Source: DATBAT01 sp963824805 (lineage in GTDB: Bacteria; Acidobacteriota; Terriglobia; Terriglobales; Acidobacteriaceae). Taken from it: 64,000 nucleotides of DNA. Within the stretch, counting starts at the first letter, position 1; each line of letters starts with the position of its first letter. Positions 35,317 to 44,265 of the stretch are shown one piece after another. The notes below the pieces were generated by a model that saw only the letters and a program-made list of their open reading frames with translations, did not search any database and was not told the DNA's origin. Where the stretch lies: the NCBI GenBank assembly GCA_963824805.1, contig CAWGQZ010000087.1, forward strand, positions 29,185 through 93,184. The letters are read 5' to 3'. Position numbers and translations under genes: made by a program.

Positions 35317-36654
35317 ATGAATTCTTTCTTTTATCGTGCGGGTTTTGTCGTTTGTCTGCTGGTGTTGGCGTTTGTTCCGGCACGGGCGCAGGACGATTGG
35401 ATTAAGACCGGGACTGGTCTTGGTGTGGACAAGGTCCGGCTGGCTGCAGCTGATTTCAAGGCTTCTACTGCGGACGACAAGAACGCTGCTCTGCTTAAGA
35501 CATTTAACGATGTCTTATTTAATGACCTGGGTAATGCCGGCATTTTTGATCTGGTATCGAAGAGTTTTTATCCCCTGGGAGCGGTGGGGACTGCTGCCGA
35601 TGTGAAGTTTGAGGCGTGGAGCAGTCCGCCGCCGAATGCGGCCATGCTGGCGTTCGGCAATCTTGGCGTCACTGGGACCAATGTGATGGTGCAAGGCTGG
35701 CTTTTCGATGTGAAGAATACAGCGTCGCCGCAGGTGCTGGGCAAGCAATATCAAGATATTGCCAATGACGATAATGTTCGCACGATTGCCCATAAGTTTG
35801 CCGATGAAATTATTTTGCGTTTAGGCGGCGGCATTGCCGGTATCGCGGAGAGCAAGATCTACTTTGTCAGCAACCGGACCGGACATAAAGAAATATGGGT
35901 GATGGACTACGACGGGGCTAACCAGCATGCTTTGACGCACTTGGGTTCGATTTCGCTATCGCCGCGAGTTTCGCCCGATGGGTCGCGAGTAGCGTTCAGT
36001 TCCCTCACCAAGAGCGGCTGGGATATTTCCATGTACTCCGTGGAATTGAACCGGGTGGTGACCTTTCCTCACTATGGTGGAACCAATCTTTCCCCTGCGT
36101 GGTCACCGGATGGCAAGCTGGCATTTTCATCCTCGCGCAATGGTGATTCGGAGATTTATTCGACCGATTCCAGCGGTGGTGATCTGAAGCGGCTCACTGC
36201 CTATAAAGGACCCGACGTTGCGCCCACGTGGAACCGCAAAACTGGAGCACAGATTGCTTGGGTCAGCGGGCGCACCGGACTTCCCCAGATTTACACCATG
36301 GAAGCCGATGGAACCAACGTGCAGCGGCTTACAGACGAGGGCTACGCGGTATCGCCTTCGTGGTCGCCCAATGGTCAATTTCTGACGTTCGCCTGGATTC
36401 GCCACTACGGGCCGGGAGCACCGGGCGGGGATGACATCTACCTGATGGATTTAGCCAGCAAGCGTTGGGTGCAGATGACACATGGCGGTGGGCGCAATGA
36501 CTTTCCCTACTGGTCGCCGGACGGACGCCACATTATTTATCAATCCACGAGGTCGGGCAGCGAGCAGATATGGACCATGCTGGCCGATGGAACCCAGCAA
36601 AAACAGTTGACCTTTACGGGATCGAATTCGCAGCCGAACTGGAGTTGGAAATAA
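35317..36654 (+). CDS. tolB: Tol-Pal periplasmic protein TolB
   Basis: 445 aa. Signal peptide (MNSFFYRAGFVVCLLVLAFV, cleavage after ARA), N-terminal TolB_N domain, then a six-bladed beta-propeller with repeated PD40 signatures (SPDGSRVAFS, SPDGKLAFSS, SPNGQFLTFA, SPDGRHIIYQ). It binds Pal and shuttles between Pal and TolA. A GTG at 35299 directly after the tolA stop is an alternative start, but the signal peptide begins at the ATG at 35317. Confidence 0.95.
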   Translation: MNSFFYRAGFVVCLLVLAFVPARAQDDWIKTGTGLGVDKVRLAAADFKASTADDKNAALLKTFNDVLFNDLGNAGIFDLVSKSFYPLGAVGTAADVKFEAWSSPPPNAAMLAFGNLGVTGTNVMVQGWLFDVKNTASPQVLGKQYQDIANDDNVRTIAHKFADEIILRLGGGIAGIAESKIYFVSNRTGHKEIWVMDYDGANQHALTHLGSISLSPRVSPDGSRVAFSSLTKSGWDISMYSVELNRVVTFPHYGGTNLSPAWSPDGKLAFSSSRNGDSEIYSTDSSGGDLKRLTAYKGPDVAPTWNRKTGAQIAWVSGRTGLPQIYTMEADGTNVQRLTDEGYAVSPSWSPNGQFLTFAWIRHYGPGAPGGDDIYLMDLASKRWVQMTHGGGRNDFPYWSPDGRHIIYQSTRSGSEQIWTMLADGTQQKQLTFTGSNSQPNWSWK

Positions 36655-36777
36655 CATTCATATACAGGGCTTTATTTATTTCGTTTATACCCGGCAAGCG
36701 GTGGAATATTGACCCACTCGCGCCGGACTTTGGCAGCGCGCGGAACAGTCTGCGCGCGCTCATGCATGGAGGCGATT

Positions 36778-37512
36778 GTGACGCAGCAAAAACTGAAGTG
36801 GTTTAGCTTGATAGTGGTTCTGGGCGCGATCATGGTACTGGGCGCCTGCAAGAAGAAAGTGGCGCCACCGCCGCCACCTCCACCGCCGGCTCCGTCGGCT
36901 CCAACCGCATCACTTACGGCCAATCCGAACACTGTCGATAAGGGCCAATCAGTCAGCCTCACATGGCAAACTACCAATGCCACCGATGTCAGCATCGACG
37001 GCATTGGTGCCGTACAGGCTAACGGATCGCAACAGGTGACGCCGACCGATTCGACAACCTACCGTCTGACTGCGAAGGGTCCGGGGGGAACGCAAGAGGC
37101 TACGGCGCGGGTGACGGTGAACGCTCCACAAGCGCCGCCTCCTCCGGCCACAAACCTTACCGAGGAAGAACTGTTCTCCCAGAACGTGAAGGATATTTAC
37201 TTCGGCTACGACGCTTACGATATTCCGGCAGCGCAGCAGTCGTCCCTGCAGGCTGACATCGCGTTCCTGAAGGAGCATTCGGGCGCAAAGATCACGATTG
37301 AAGGCCACTGCGACGAACGCGGATCTACGGAGTACAACCTGGCTCTGGGCGACAACCGCGCAGGTGCGGTACGCAGCGCGCTAGTTCAAGGTGGGATCGC
37401 AGCCGACCGCATTCGGACCATCAGCTACGGCAAAGAGCGTCCGTTCTGCACACAGTCCAACGAAGAATGCTGGCAGCAGAATCGCCGCGGGCACTTCGTC
37501 TACAGCAAGTAG
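36778..37512 (+). CDS. pal: Peptidoglycan-associated lipoprotein with Ig-like insert
   Basis: 244 aa. Lipobox VLGAC gives an outer-membrane lipoprotein. A poly-Pro stretch follows, then an Ig-like domain (about 45-120; SLTANPNTVDKGQSVSLTW), then an OmpA-like domain whose peptidoglycan motifs are FGYDAYDIP and IEGHCDERGSTEYNLALGDN. The insert makes it longer than the approximately 170-aa proteobacterial Pal. I chose the GTG at 36778 because GGAGG lies 5 nt upstream; the in-frame ATG at 36766 overlaps that ribosome site. Confidence 0.92.
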   Translation: MTQQKLKWFSLIVVLGAIMVLGACKKKVAPPPPPPPPAPSAPTASLTANPNTVDKGQSVSLTWQTTNATDVSIDGIGAVQANGSQQVTPTDSTTYRLTAKGPGGTQEATARVTVNAPQAPPPPATNLTEEELFSQNVKDIYFGYDAYDIPAAQQSSLQADIAFLKEHSGAKITIEGHCDERGSTEYNLALGDNRAGAVRSALVQGGIAADRIRTISYGKERPFCTQSNEECWQQNRRGHFVYSK

Positions 37513-37527
37513 AGCAATAGACAGCAA

Positions 37528-37600
37528 GCCACGGATTTCACGGATTGCTGCGGATAAATTTTTCGATTTGTTTATCTGTAGGTCAGTGAAAATCCGTGGC
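37528..37600. repeat. Hairpin-forming dispersed repeat, copy 2
   Basis: gccacggatttcac (37528-37541) pairs with gtgaaaatccgtggc (37586-37600) with one bulged base. An inner pair (cggataaa / tttatctg) extends the stem. It shares the ggataaat...ttatctg core with the element at 24811-24857. It is located between pal and cpoB; the rest of this 261-nt gap holds only a TATAAT before cpoB. Confidence 0.6.
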
Positions 37601-37730
37601 AACTGTCGTTTATTTTCTTTCGGTTGGCGCGCCGCCATCTCATGCTCGAAACCAAGAGATCCTTGCGTCCAGAACGCGCTATCCTAATCAAAGGGAGTAT
37701 TCAGGCCGAACCGGCAATGCAGCCGGGCGG

Positions 37731-37736
37731 TATAAT
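37731..37736 (+). promoter_or_regulatory. Possible -10 box for cpoB
   Basis: TATAAT, 38 nt before the cpoB ATG. No convincing -35 is visible. It suggests cpoB may have its own promoter as well as read-through from pal. Confidence 0.35.
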
Positions 37737-37773
37737 TTCCGCATCTTAAGCTTTCGCATTTCAGGAAAACACT

Positions 37774-38643
37774 ATGAAAATTCGGCGATATTTAGGCGTA
37801 TCCGCGTTGGCTGCCGGACTGTGGCTGGCTCCCTCCGCGTGGGGTGTAAACCGCGATATGGTGCAGCTTCAAACCCAAGTGCAACAATTGCAAGACCAGA
37901 TGACCCACATGCAGCAGTCGTTTGACGAACGCATGGGCGTCATGAACAGTCTGGTGGAAAAGAGCGCGGACAGCATTAACAAGGTTGCGGCAACCATGAG
38001 TGATCTGCAAACTACGCTGCAGAAACAGCAGTCCGATTCGGGCTCGCATGTGGAACAGCTTTCGGGCCAGATCCAGTCGCTCAATGACTCGCTCGACGAG
38101 TTGAAGGCTCGGCTCGCCAAAGTGAGCAAGCAATTGGAAGACATGCAGGCAGCTCAGCAGAACCTTACCAATCCTCCAACTTCGGTTCCGGGACAGCCGG
38201 GAGCTCCTTCCACCGCACCGCAGTCGCAGGCTCCTCCTCCAGATATTCTCTATAACAACGCCCTGCGTGACTACAACGCCGGAAAGAATGAGTTGGCGGT
38301 CCAGGAATTTGAAGATTATGTGAAGTACTATCCGTCTACCGACCTGGCGGGGAATGCTTACTATTACCTCGCAGATATGGAATACCGCCAAGGAAACTTC
38401 CAACAGGCCGCCAAGGATTACGACGAGGTGGTTCAGAACTTCCCTACCGGAAATAAAGCACCCGCGGCACAATTGAAAAAAGGCTTCTCGCTTATCGAGT
38501 TGGGACAAAAGAATGAGGGAGTTTCAGAGCTGCGGAAGGTAATACAGCGGTATCCGCGTTCGAGTGAGGCGTTGCAAGCGCGCGAGCGGCTGAGGAAATT
38601 GGGGGTTTCCTCTGGCGCCGGAGTTCCGAAGCCAGGAGAGTAG
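37774..38643 (+). CDS. cpoB: Tol-Pal accessory protein CpoB/YbgF
   Basis: 289 aa. Signal peptide (to about residue 25, PSAWG), a Gln-rich coiled coil (30-135) for trimerisation, a Pro-rich linker (PTSVPGQPGAPSTAP) and three TPR-like repeats (165-280: LYNNALRDYNAGKNELAVQ, AYYYLADMEYRQGNFQQA, KGFSLIELGQKNEGVSEL). It coordinates peptidoglycan synthesis with outer-membrane constriction in known systems. It closes the tol-pal gene set after a 261-nt gap. Confidence 0.93.
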   Translation: MKIRRYLGVSALAAGLWLAPSAWGVNRDMVQLQTQVQQLQDQMTHMQQSFDERMGVMNSLVEKSADSINKVAATMSDLQTTLQKQQSDSGSHVEQLSGQIQSLNDSLDELKARLAKVSKQLEDMQAAQQNLTNPPTSVPGQPGAPSTAPQSQAPPPDILYNNALRDYNAGKNELAVQEFEDYVKYYPSTDLAGNAYYYLADMEYRQGNFQQAAKDYDEVVQNFPTGNKAPAAQLKKGFSLIELGQKNEGVSELRKVIQRYPRSSEALQARERLRKLGVSSGAGVPKPGE

Positions 38644-38677
38644 GTGGAAGCCCCACTCGTTCCGCAACTCAACCCAT

Positions 38678-38974
38678 CTAGTAAAGCCGAAAAGATGTTT
38701 CCACCTCAAGCTCAACTGACACCGGCCTGGCTTCTTTCTGCCCAGGCTCAAATTTCCATGCACTCACTGCCTCAACCGACTTTTCGTCGAGCCCTAGGCT
38801 CACGGGCTTCGTGATCTGAATGTTTTTTGGAATTCCTGCCTTGTCTACGACAAATGACATCATTACAGTGCCTTGGTAGCCCGCCTTTCGAGCCTCTTCA
38901 GAATATTCAGGATGTGGCGCATAGAGTGAATGGGGCGCTAAGATTCCATCCAGGTTTACGCGGTATATCGGGGC
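38678..38974 (-). pseudogene. TonB C-terminal domain remnant with in-frame stop
   Basis: The minus strand encodes a full TonB C-terminal domain: YRVNLDGILAPH, PEYSEEARKAGYQGT, FVVDKAGIPKNIQITKP, SAWKFEPGQKEARPV, ending ETSFRLY. No ATG precedes it; the first Met (38863) is inside the domain. A TAG at 38975-38977 closes the frame upstream, yet beyond it the same frame stays open to about 39240 (ending ...QEGQADDGESP before the stop). This is best read as a broken or mis-sequenced energy-transducer gene. The region 38978-39226 otherwise holds no recognisable gene. Confidence 0.6.
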
Positions 38975-39226
38975 CTACGGACTCTCGCCATCATCTGCCT
39001 GCCCTTCTTGCCGCTTGAAATAATTGCGCCAGAAACTGGGCACGATATCCCCTAGCGACTTTTTGGAGCAAGATAGATCGCATCGATAGCCGGAGTGATT
39101 TCCGGTGGTGAGATTCGGCTCAAGGTCGGGGTTTCACCACGCGATTGTAAATACACGCGAAGCTTCACTCGGCCGAATTGTAGGAAACGGGCAAACAGAG
39201 CCAGCTCCGGGTAGAATGGCGTCACC

Positions 39227-40366
39227 TTGAAACCCCGCGGGAATCTCGGACAAAAAACTGAACAGTTCTGGCAACGCGTGAGCGAAGGGCTGGAGGTGAA
39301 CCAACTTTGGTCTCAGCTGGAAAAAGATGCGCGTTCCAGCTACCGGCTGTATTCAGCAGGATTGACCGAGCGGCAGACGGGCCAGTCGGGACGCCAGCGC
39401 GGGTGGTACATTGCCAAGGCGCTTTTTTGGGCCATCATCGAAAAACTGACGCCGGCGCGGCGCGTACTCTTACTGCTGGCGCTGTTTCTGCTGTTCTTTC
39501 CCTCAGGAGGCTTCGAGTACAAGAACCAGGCCGGTCATGTGGAAGTCTTTTCACTCGACCTTCACGTTTGGGGCGGGTTGTTGATGTTTGCCGTCCTCTT
39601 GCTGGAGCTGGCGGACCGCGTGGTCATGAAACGCGATCTCGAGATTGCCAAAGACATTCAGGCATGGCTGCTGCCGGGCGCTCCGTTGCAAATTCCTGGA
39701 TACCAGATTGCCTACGCCACCCGGCCGGCAAACACGGTGGCGGGCGATTATTACGACGTCATTCTGAGGCCCGGACCAACTTTGAGCGATAACCGGGTGC
39801 TGTTTGTGGTGGCCGATGTTGCCGGCAAGAGTATTCCGGCGGCTATGCTGATGGCGACGCTTCAGGCCAGTCTACGGACACTCTCCAGCAGCTCGGCGCC
39901 GCTGCCAGAGCTGATCACCGGCCTGAACCACTACGCGTGTTCCAACAGCCAGGGAGGCGCCCGGTTCACGACCGCGTTTTTTGCGGAGCTCGATTCGCTG
40001 ACAGGCGAGGTCGTGCATATTAATGCGGGACACAATGCACCGATTCTGCGGCGAGCTTCCGGCACGATCGAACGCTTGGAGGTGGGAGGCATCCCTCTGG
40101 GGATTACCGAGGGTGTTCCCTACGAGGTAGGAAGGACCCGCCTGGATGCGGGAGACTATCTGGTCATCTTCACCGACGGAGTCGTGGAGGCTTTCAATAA
40201 GAACGATGAGGAATACGGGGAGCAAAAATTGCTCGGAGTAGTGAATCACGCAGCAGATGGAGCGCCACCGCAACTTCTGCAAAGTCTGCTTGCGGACCTG
40301 GATGGGTTTGTAGGCAATACCCCGCAGCATGATGACATGACTTGCCTGCTCCTGAAGCGAGGCTGA
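39227..40366 (+). CDS. SpoIIE/RsbU-type PP2C phosphatase, membrane-anchored
   Basis: 379 aa. Cytoplasmic N-terminus, two transmembrane helices (about 83-96 and 112-130), then a SpoIIE domain (about 140-378). Metal-binding motifs are present: GDYYDVI, VADVAGKSIPAAMLMA, and the late HDDMTCLLLK. It should dephosphorylate an anti-sigma-factor antagonist of the RsbV/SpoIIAA type, but no such partner is nearby. The start codon is TTG at 39227. The absence of a PAS or HAMP input domain suggests the membrane helices take part in sensing. Confidence 0.88.
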   Translation: MKPRGNLGQKTEQFWQRVSEGLEVNQLWSQLEKDARSSYRLYSAGLTERQTGQSGRQRGWYIAKALFWAIIEKLTPARRVLLLLALFLLFFPSGGFEYKNQAGHVEVFSLDLHVWGGLLMFAVLLLELADRVVMKRDLEIAKDIQAWLLPGAPLQIPGYQIAYATRPANTVAGDYYDVILRPGPTLSDNRVLFVVADVAGKSIPAAMLMATLQASLRTLSSSSAPLPELITGLNHYACSNSQGGARFTTAFFAELDSLTGEVVHINAGHNAPILRRASGTIERLEVGGIPLGITEGVPYEVGRTRLDAGDYLVIFTDGVVEAFNKNDEEYGEQKLLGVVNHAADGAPPQLLQSLLADLDGFVGNTPQHDDMTCLLLKRG

Positions 40367-40378
40367 AGATTCCATCCG

Positions 40379-40804
40379 CTATCTATCATCTGGCGGTTTG
40401 GGCTTATCGAGCACAACCGAATGAATTGCTCGGCACTCTACCGCTGGATCGTAAGTAATCGTAGCGAAAAATTTATCTTTGGAAGCCTCGAACTCTAAGG
40501 GAGGCCGGCGGACGCGAGTTGGCAGTCCGGTAAACTTCACTCTCCCCTCAGAATTTGTGCCCCCTTCCAGATCGAGTTTGTGGAATCCACCGAATCCGTA
40601 CGGGATGTGGACCTTGACGGTCGCAGCATAGATTGGTTTGCCGTCGGCTCCATCGACGGTAAGCTGCAGCGAGCAGGGCCCTAGGGCGCCGTCGACCGTG
40701 GGGACGTCCTGCTTCGCGGGCTTGGCTTCGGATTGGGCAGCACACGTCTTGCTGAGCGCGGCTGCCAGCAGGAGAATGCACAGGGCGTGATGTTTGCGGA
40801 TCAT
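40379..40804 (-). CDS. Exported hypothetical protein with Ig-like fold
   Basis: 141 aa. Signal peptide MIRKHHALCILLLAAALSKT (AAQ cleavage), then a short beta-sandwich-like domain: GPCSLQLTVDGADGKPIYAA, TVKVHIPYGFGGFHK, GTNSEGRVKFTGLP. The pattern of G-K-P-I followed by G-R-V-x-F-x-G-L is like carboxypeptidase-regulatory-like modules. Two Cys could form a disulfide. No enzymatic motif. Confidence 0.65.
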   Translation of the reverse strand: MIRKHHALCILLLAAALSKTCAAQSEAKPAKQDVPTVDGALGPCSLQLTVDGADGKPIYAATVKVHIPYGFGGFHKLDLEGGTNSEGRVKFTGLPTRVRRPPLEFEASKDKFFATITYDPAVECRAIHSVVLDKPKPPDDR

Positions 40805-40848
40805 TCGCTAGGAAAAGTATAACGGACTTACGGGCGGCCAGCCCGACG

Positions 40849-41520
40849 TCAGCCGGCAGAACGTAACGCCAGCCTCTCTATTTGACTACTACCTTTACGC
40901 GATCGAAGCCAAATTTCAGCAATCATCGTGTTGATGGAGAATCCGATCCAGAAGGCGATTCCGAAGAACTGTTGAACTGTCAGATGGGTAAGGCGGCTGG
41001 CCGCAAAGAACACGCCCATCACTGGTCGGGTAGTCGCGATTCCGAGGAGGACGGCAATTGCTCGCGTCATCCAAACTAGTTTTAGTAACGGATCACGTCG
41101 ATGCATCCAGGAGCACAAAAGTGCGACAAGGAAAATGGTGTTAAAACAAAGCACTGCGGAACGCTCGATCCATCCTCCAATCGCGTAGCGGCTCATCGCA
41201 TAGGCGGTAACGCCTACCACCGCGCCCAGCGGAAATAGAAGCCGCAAGGGCCAGTTGGCTGCGGCAAACCTAGGCAGGTAAACGAACGGCACAATTATCA
41301 CGAAAGCCAACGCCGGCAAAACGTGAGCGAGTGTGAGAGTTGCATGAGAAGCAAAGGTCGCATCGAGACCGGCGAGTTGCGGCGGTGCAGAATGCGGAGG
41401 GTAAACAAAGGCCACGACTCGTCGAATCACCACTGCGATGGATATTGCGATGCAGAGCCAAAATCCAACGCGCAACCAGCCTGGCAAGGGTTCACTCGGT
41501 TGGGCTACCTTAGGCGTCAC
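40849..41520 (-). CDS. Membrane protein, DUF2306-like
   Basis: 223 aa with about six hydrophobic helices (for example LRVGFWLCIAISIAVVIRRV, ALAFVIIVPFVYLP, FFGIAFWIGFSINTMIAEIW). His residues are spaced as in DUF2306 proteins (FASHATLTLAHVLPA; SRLTHLTVQQFFG). Function unknown; the His pairs inside helices raise the possibility of heme binding, which is inference only. Alone on the minus strand. Confidence 0.6.
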   Translation of the reverse strand: MTPKVAQPSEPLPGWLRVGFWLCIAISIAVVIRRVVAFVYPPHSAPPQLAGLDATFASHATLTLAHVLPALAFVIIVPFVYLPRFAAANWPLRLLFPLGAVVGVTAYAMSRYAIGGWIERSAVLCFNTIFLVALLCSWMHRRDPLLKLVWMTRAIAVLLGIATTRPVMGVFFAASRLTHLTVQQFFGIAFWIGFSINTMIAEIWLRSRKGSSQIERLALRSAG

Positions 41521-41718
41521 TCAAGATGTCTCCTGAACTGATCTTAATCATTTAGACGTATCGTTGGCTCTCCGTGTCTTACCGTACTCATTGATCCAGC
41601 TGGATAGCTTGAGAGCAACCAACCTTCCTCAACCGGGCATCGGATGGATGGGGCACTAGTTCACTAACCGAATGCCGGAACTTCTCTCGGCATAATTTTC
41701 GTTTCCCAAGGGACCTGA

Positions 41719-43081
41719 ATGGTCACTGGCACCAGCGCTTGCGCGGCAGGCGAAGTCTACTCCGAATACGTCAATCCTAAATGGGTTCGGCTGCTCGACC
41801 TTCTCGACATGAACGTTCGCTACCGGCAATGCCTGGGGAGCGAACTTTTCACTGAGGATGGACGCCGCATTCTCGATTTTCTTTCCGGCTATTGCGTGCA
41901 CAATGCCGGGCATAACCATCCCGCGGTGATCTCAGCGATTCGGGAGGAGTTGGAGAGCTGCGGGCCCACGATGATCCAATCCCATGTGGCGGAGCTTGCA
42001 GGAGAGCTTGCCGAGAAGCTTTGCCGGCGGGCAGGTGGCGGCCTTAGCAAAGTATTTTTTGCCAGTTCGGGCAGTGAAGGCGTCGAGGCGGCCATCAAGT
42101 TCGCCCGTGCCCATACCGGGCGCTTGGGTCTGTTGTACGCGGACGGTGGATTTCACGGCCTCACTTGCGGAGCCCTTTCGCTGATGGGCACTTCTTTCTG
42201 GCGCGATGGTTTTGGTCCTCTGCTCCCCGGCACGGAGGCGATTCCCTTCAATGATCGGGACGCGCTGGAAAACAGACTTGCCACCAAGCAGTTCGCTGCG
42301 TTTGTTGTGGAGCCCATCCAGTCGGAGGCCGGCATCACGGTGCCTTCACCGGAATACCTCAAAGCGGCGAAGGCTCTCTGCCAGCGTTACGGAACACTGC
42401 TGGTCCTCGACGAAGTTCAGACCGGGATGTACCGCACCGGCCGGTTCCTTGCGGCGCACCATTTCGGCGTGGACGCCGACATGATCATTCTCGCCAAAGC
42501 CATGAGCGGCGGGCTGATTCCCGTTAGCGCTGTGCTGATGAAGGAAGCGATCTACCATTCGGTCTACAGCTCGCTCAGACGCGCCATCATTCACACCTCA
42601 ACTTACAGCGAAAACAGCCTCGCTATGCGGGCGGCCCTGGCTACGATCGACGTGCTGGAGAGTGAAAACTTAGGCTCGCGTTCGGCTGAGATGGGGCACC
42701 TGCTGCGCCAGCGGTTGAGTGACGAGTTAGCCGGATTTGAGATGGTAAAGGACGTTCGCGGCGAAGGACTCTTGCTTGGCATCGAGTTCCAGCCTCCGAA
42801 ATCGCTACGGCTGCGGTATTGCCTTCGAAAGTTTCTTGCGCATTCATCCTGCCATGTTCGGCCAGATCATCGTCATGCGGCTGTTCCGAGACTGCCATAT
42901 CCTGACGCAAATCTGCGGCAACAATTTTATGGTCTTAAAGGTTGCGCCGCCCCTGGTGGTAACCGAAGCCCAGACCGAGGAGTTTATCGCGGCGGTGACA
43001 AGGGTGGTGAACCTTGCACACTCCTCCGCTGGATTCTGGTCGGAAGCCTTGGGATTGGCGCGCAGAGCAATTGGAATTTGA
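41719..43081 (+). pseudogene. Class III aminotransferase, frameshifted near the C-terminus
   Basis: The first 360 residues are a typical PLP fold I aminotransferase of the ornithine/acetylornithine branch: HNAGHNHPAVISAI, FFASSGSEGVEAAIKFAR, LVLDEVQTGMYRTGRF, and the PLP lysine in ILAKAMSGGLIPVS. After LLLGIEFQPPKSLRLR the frame is lost near 42800-42825. The next frame continues IAFESFLRIHPAMFGQIIV, then NNFMVLKVAPPLVVTEAQ, and ends at 43081. One base out of place would restore about 454 aa. Similar proteins act in amino-acid, polyamine or secondary-metabolite synthesis; the FAD gene downstream (39-nt gap) may share the pathway. Confidence 0.85.
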
Positions 43082-43120
43082 CCAGACAATCTGGCGGATT
43101 TCAGCGTCCAAAATAATTGA

Positions 43121-44245
43121 ATGATAGTGAGGGTCAGAAAATTGTCCAAGGATACTGACGTCTTCGTAATTGGAGGTGGTCCGGCTGGTTTGGCGGCGGC
43201 ACTGGCTGCTCGCCAACGTGGATTCGAAGTCATCGTGGCCGACAGTCTCGCACCTCGGATCGACAAGCCTTGCGGCGAGGGCCTAATGCCCGATGGTGTC
43301 GCTGCACTCAAGCGCCTTGAGGTGAATATTCCTGCCGTTGAGGGCCATCTCTTTCGCGGCATTCGCTTTGTAGGTTCAGGTTTATCCGTTGAAGCGAGCT
43401 TTCCGTACGGTACCGCGATTGGGGTGCGTCGCACCAATCTTCATCGCATCATGGTAGAGCACGCGGAAACTGCGGGCGTTCGGTTCATGTGGAGGGCTGT
43501 AGTCACTGGGCTTCAGAGCGACACTGTCACCGTGAACAATGATCGTGTTCGGGCGCGCTGGATCGTCGGCGCGGATGGCGAAGGGTCCCGAGTCCGGCGC
43601 TGGGCAGGGCTGGATACCCACCGCCGCAAAGAGCAGCGTTATGCGTTCCGGCGGCACTATAAGGTTGCGCCCTGGGCCGAGTTCATGGAATTACACTGGG
43701 GACCGGAATTTCAGTTGTATGTCACGCCGGTCGGTCCTGAGGAAGTCTGCGTGGCGCTGATCTCGAGAAACCCGGCGCTACGACTGGACGAGGCATTGCC
43801 TTACTTTCCCCAAGTTGCGGAACGTCTAGCTGCGGCGCGGCACAGTTCTGCGGAACGCGGAGCGGTTTCCGTAACGCGCACGCTAGCACGGGTCTGCTCA
43901 TCGAATGTGGCCCTGGTTGGTGACGCTTCCGGCGGAGTCGATGCTATCACCGGCCAGGGATTGTGCCTGGCGTTCCATCAAGCCGACCTCTTAGCGGATT
44001 GTCTTCTTTCGCGAGAGTTAAGAAGCTATCAGCGCGGACACCGTGCCTTGGCGCGACGGCCCGCTATGATGGCGCGCTTGATGCTCTTGCTGGAAAATCG
44101 CTGGCTCCGTCGGCGTGTTATGCGAGCTTTCGTTTCGAAGCCAAAGTTGTTTAAACGTCTGCTCGCCACTCACGTTGGGGACGCCTCAACGATACAAGCA
44201 GCCACAAATGGAGTAGCCTTGGGTTTGAAATTGTTGACACAGTAA
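43121..44245 (+). CDS. FAD-dependent oxidoreductase, geranylgeranyl-reductase-like
   Basis: 374 aa of the PHBH/GGR superfamily. Dinucleotide motif FVIGGGPAGLAAALAARQRG, then KPCGEGLMPDGVAALKRL, the GGR-type Cys-Gly-Glu-Gly loop. The central NADPH-site Asp is in VGADGEGSRVRRW, and the second FAD motif is ALVGDASGGVDAITGQGL. Such enzymes reduce prenyl chains or hydroxylate and halogenate aromatics; the substrate here cannot be read. Directly downstream of the broken aminotransferase. Confidence 0.85.
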   Translation: MIVRVRKLSKDTDVFVIGGGPAGLAAALAARQRGFEVIVADSLAPRIDKPCGEGLMPDGVAALKRLEVNIPAVEGHLFRGIRFVGSGLSVEASFPYGTAIGVRRTNLHRIMVEHAETAGVRFMWRAVVTGLQSDTVTVNNDRVRARWIVGADGEGSRVRRWAGLDTHRRKEQRYAFRRHYKVAPWAEFMELHWGPEFQLYVTPVGPEEVCVALISRNPALRLDEALPYFPQVAERLAAARHSSAERGAVSVTRTLARVCSSNVALVGDASGGVDAITGQGLCLAFHQADLLADCLLSRELRSYQRGHRALARRPAMMARLMLLLENRWLRRRVMRAFVSKPKLFKRLLATHVGDASTIQAATNGVALGLKLLTQ

Positions 44246-44265
44246 TTCAGCCGGGGTAAACGTTC

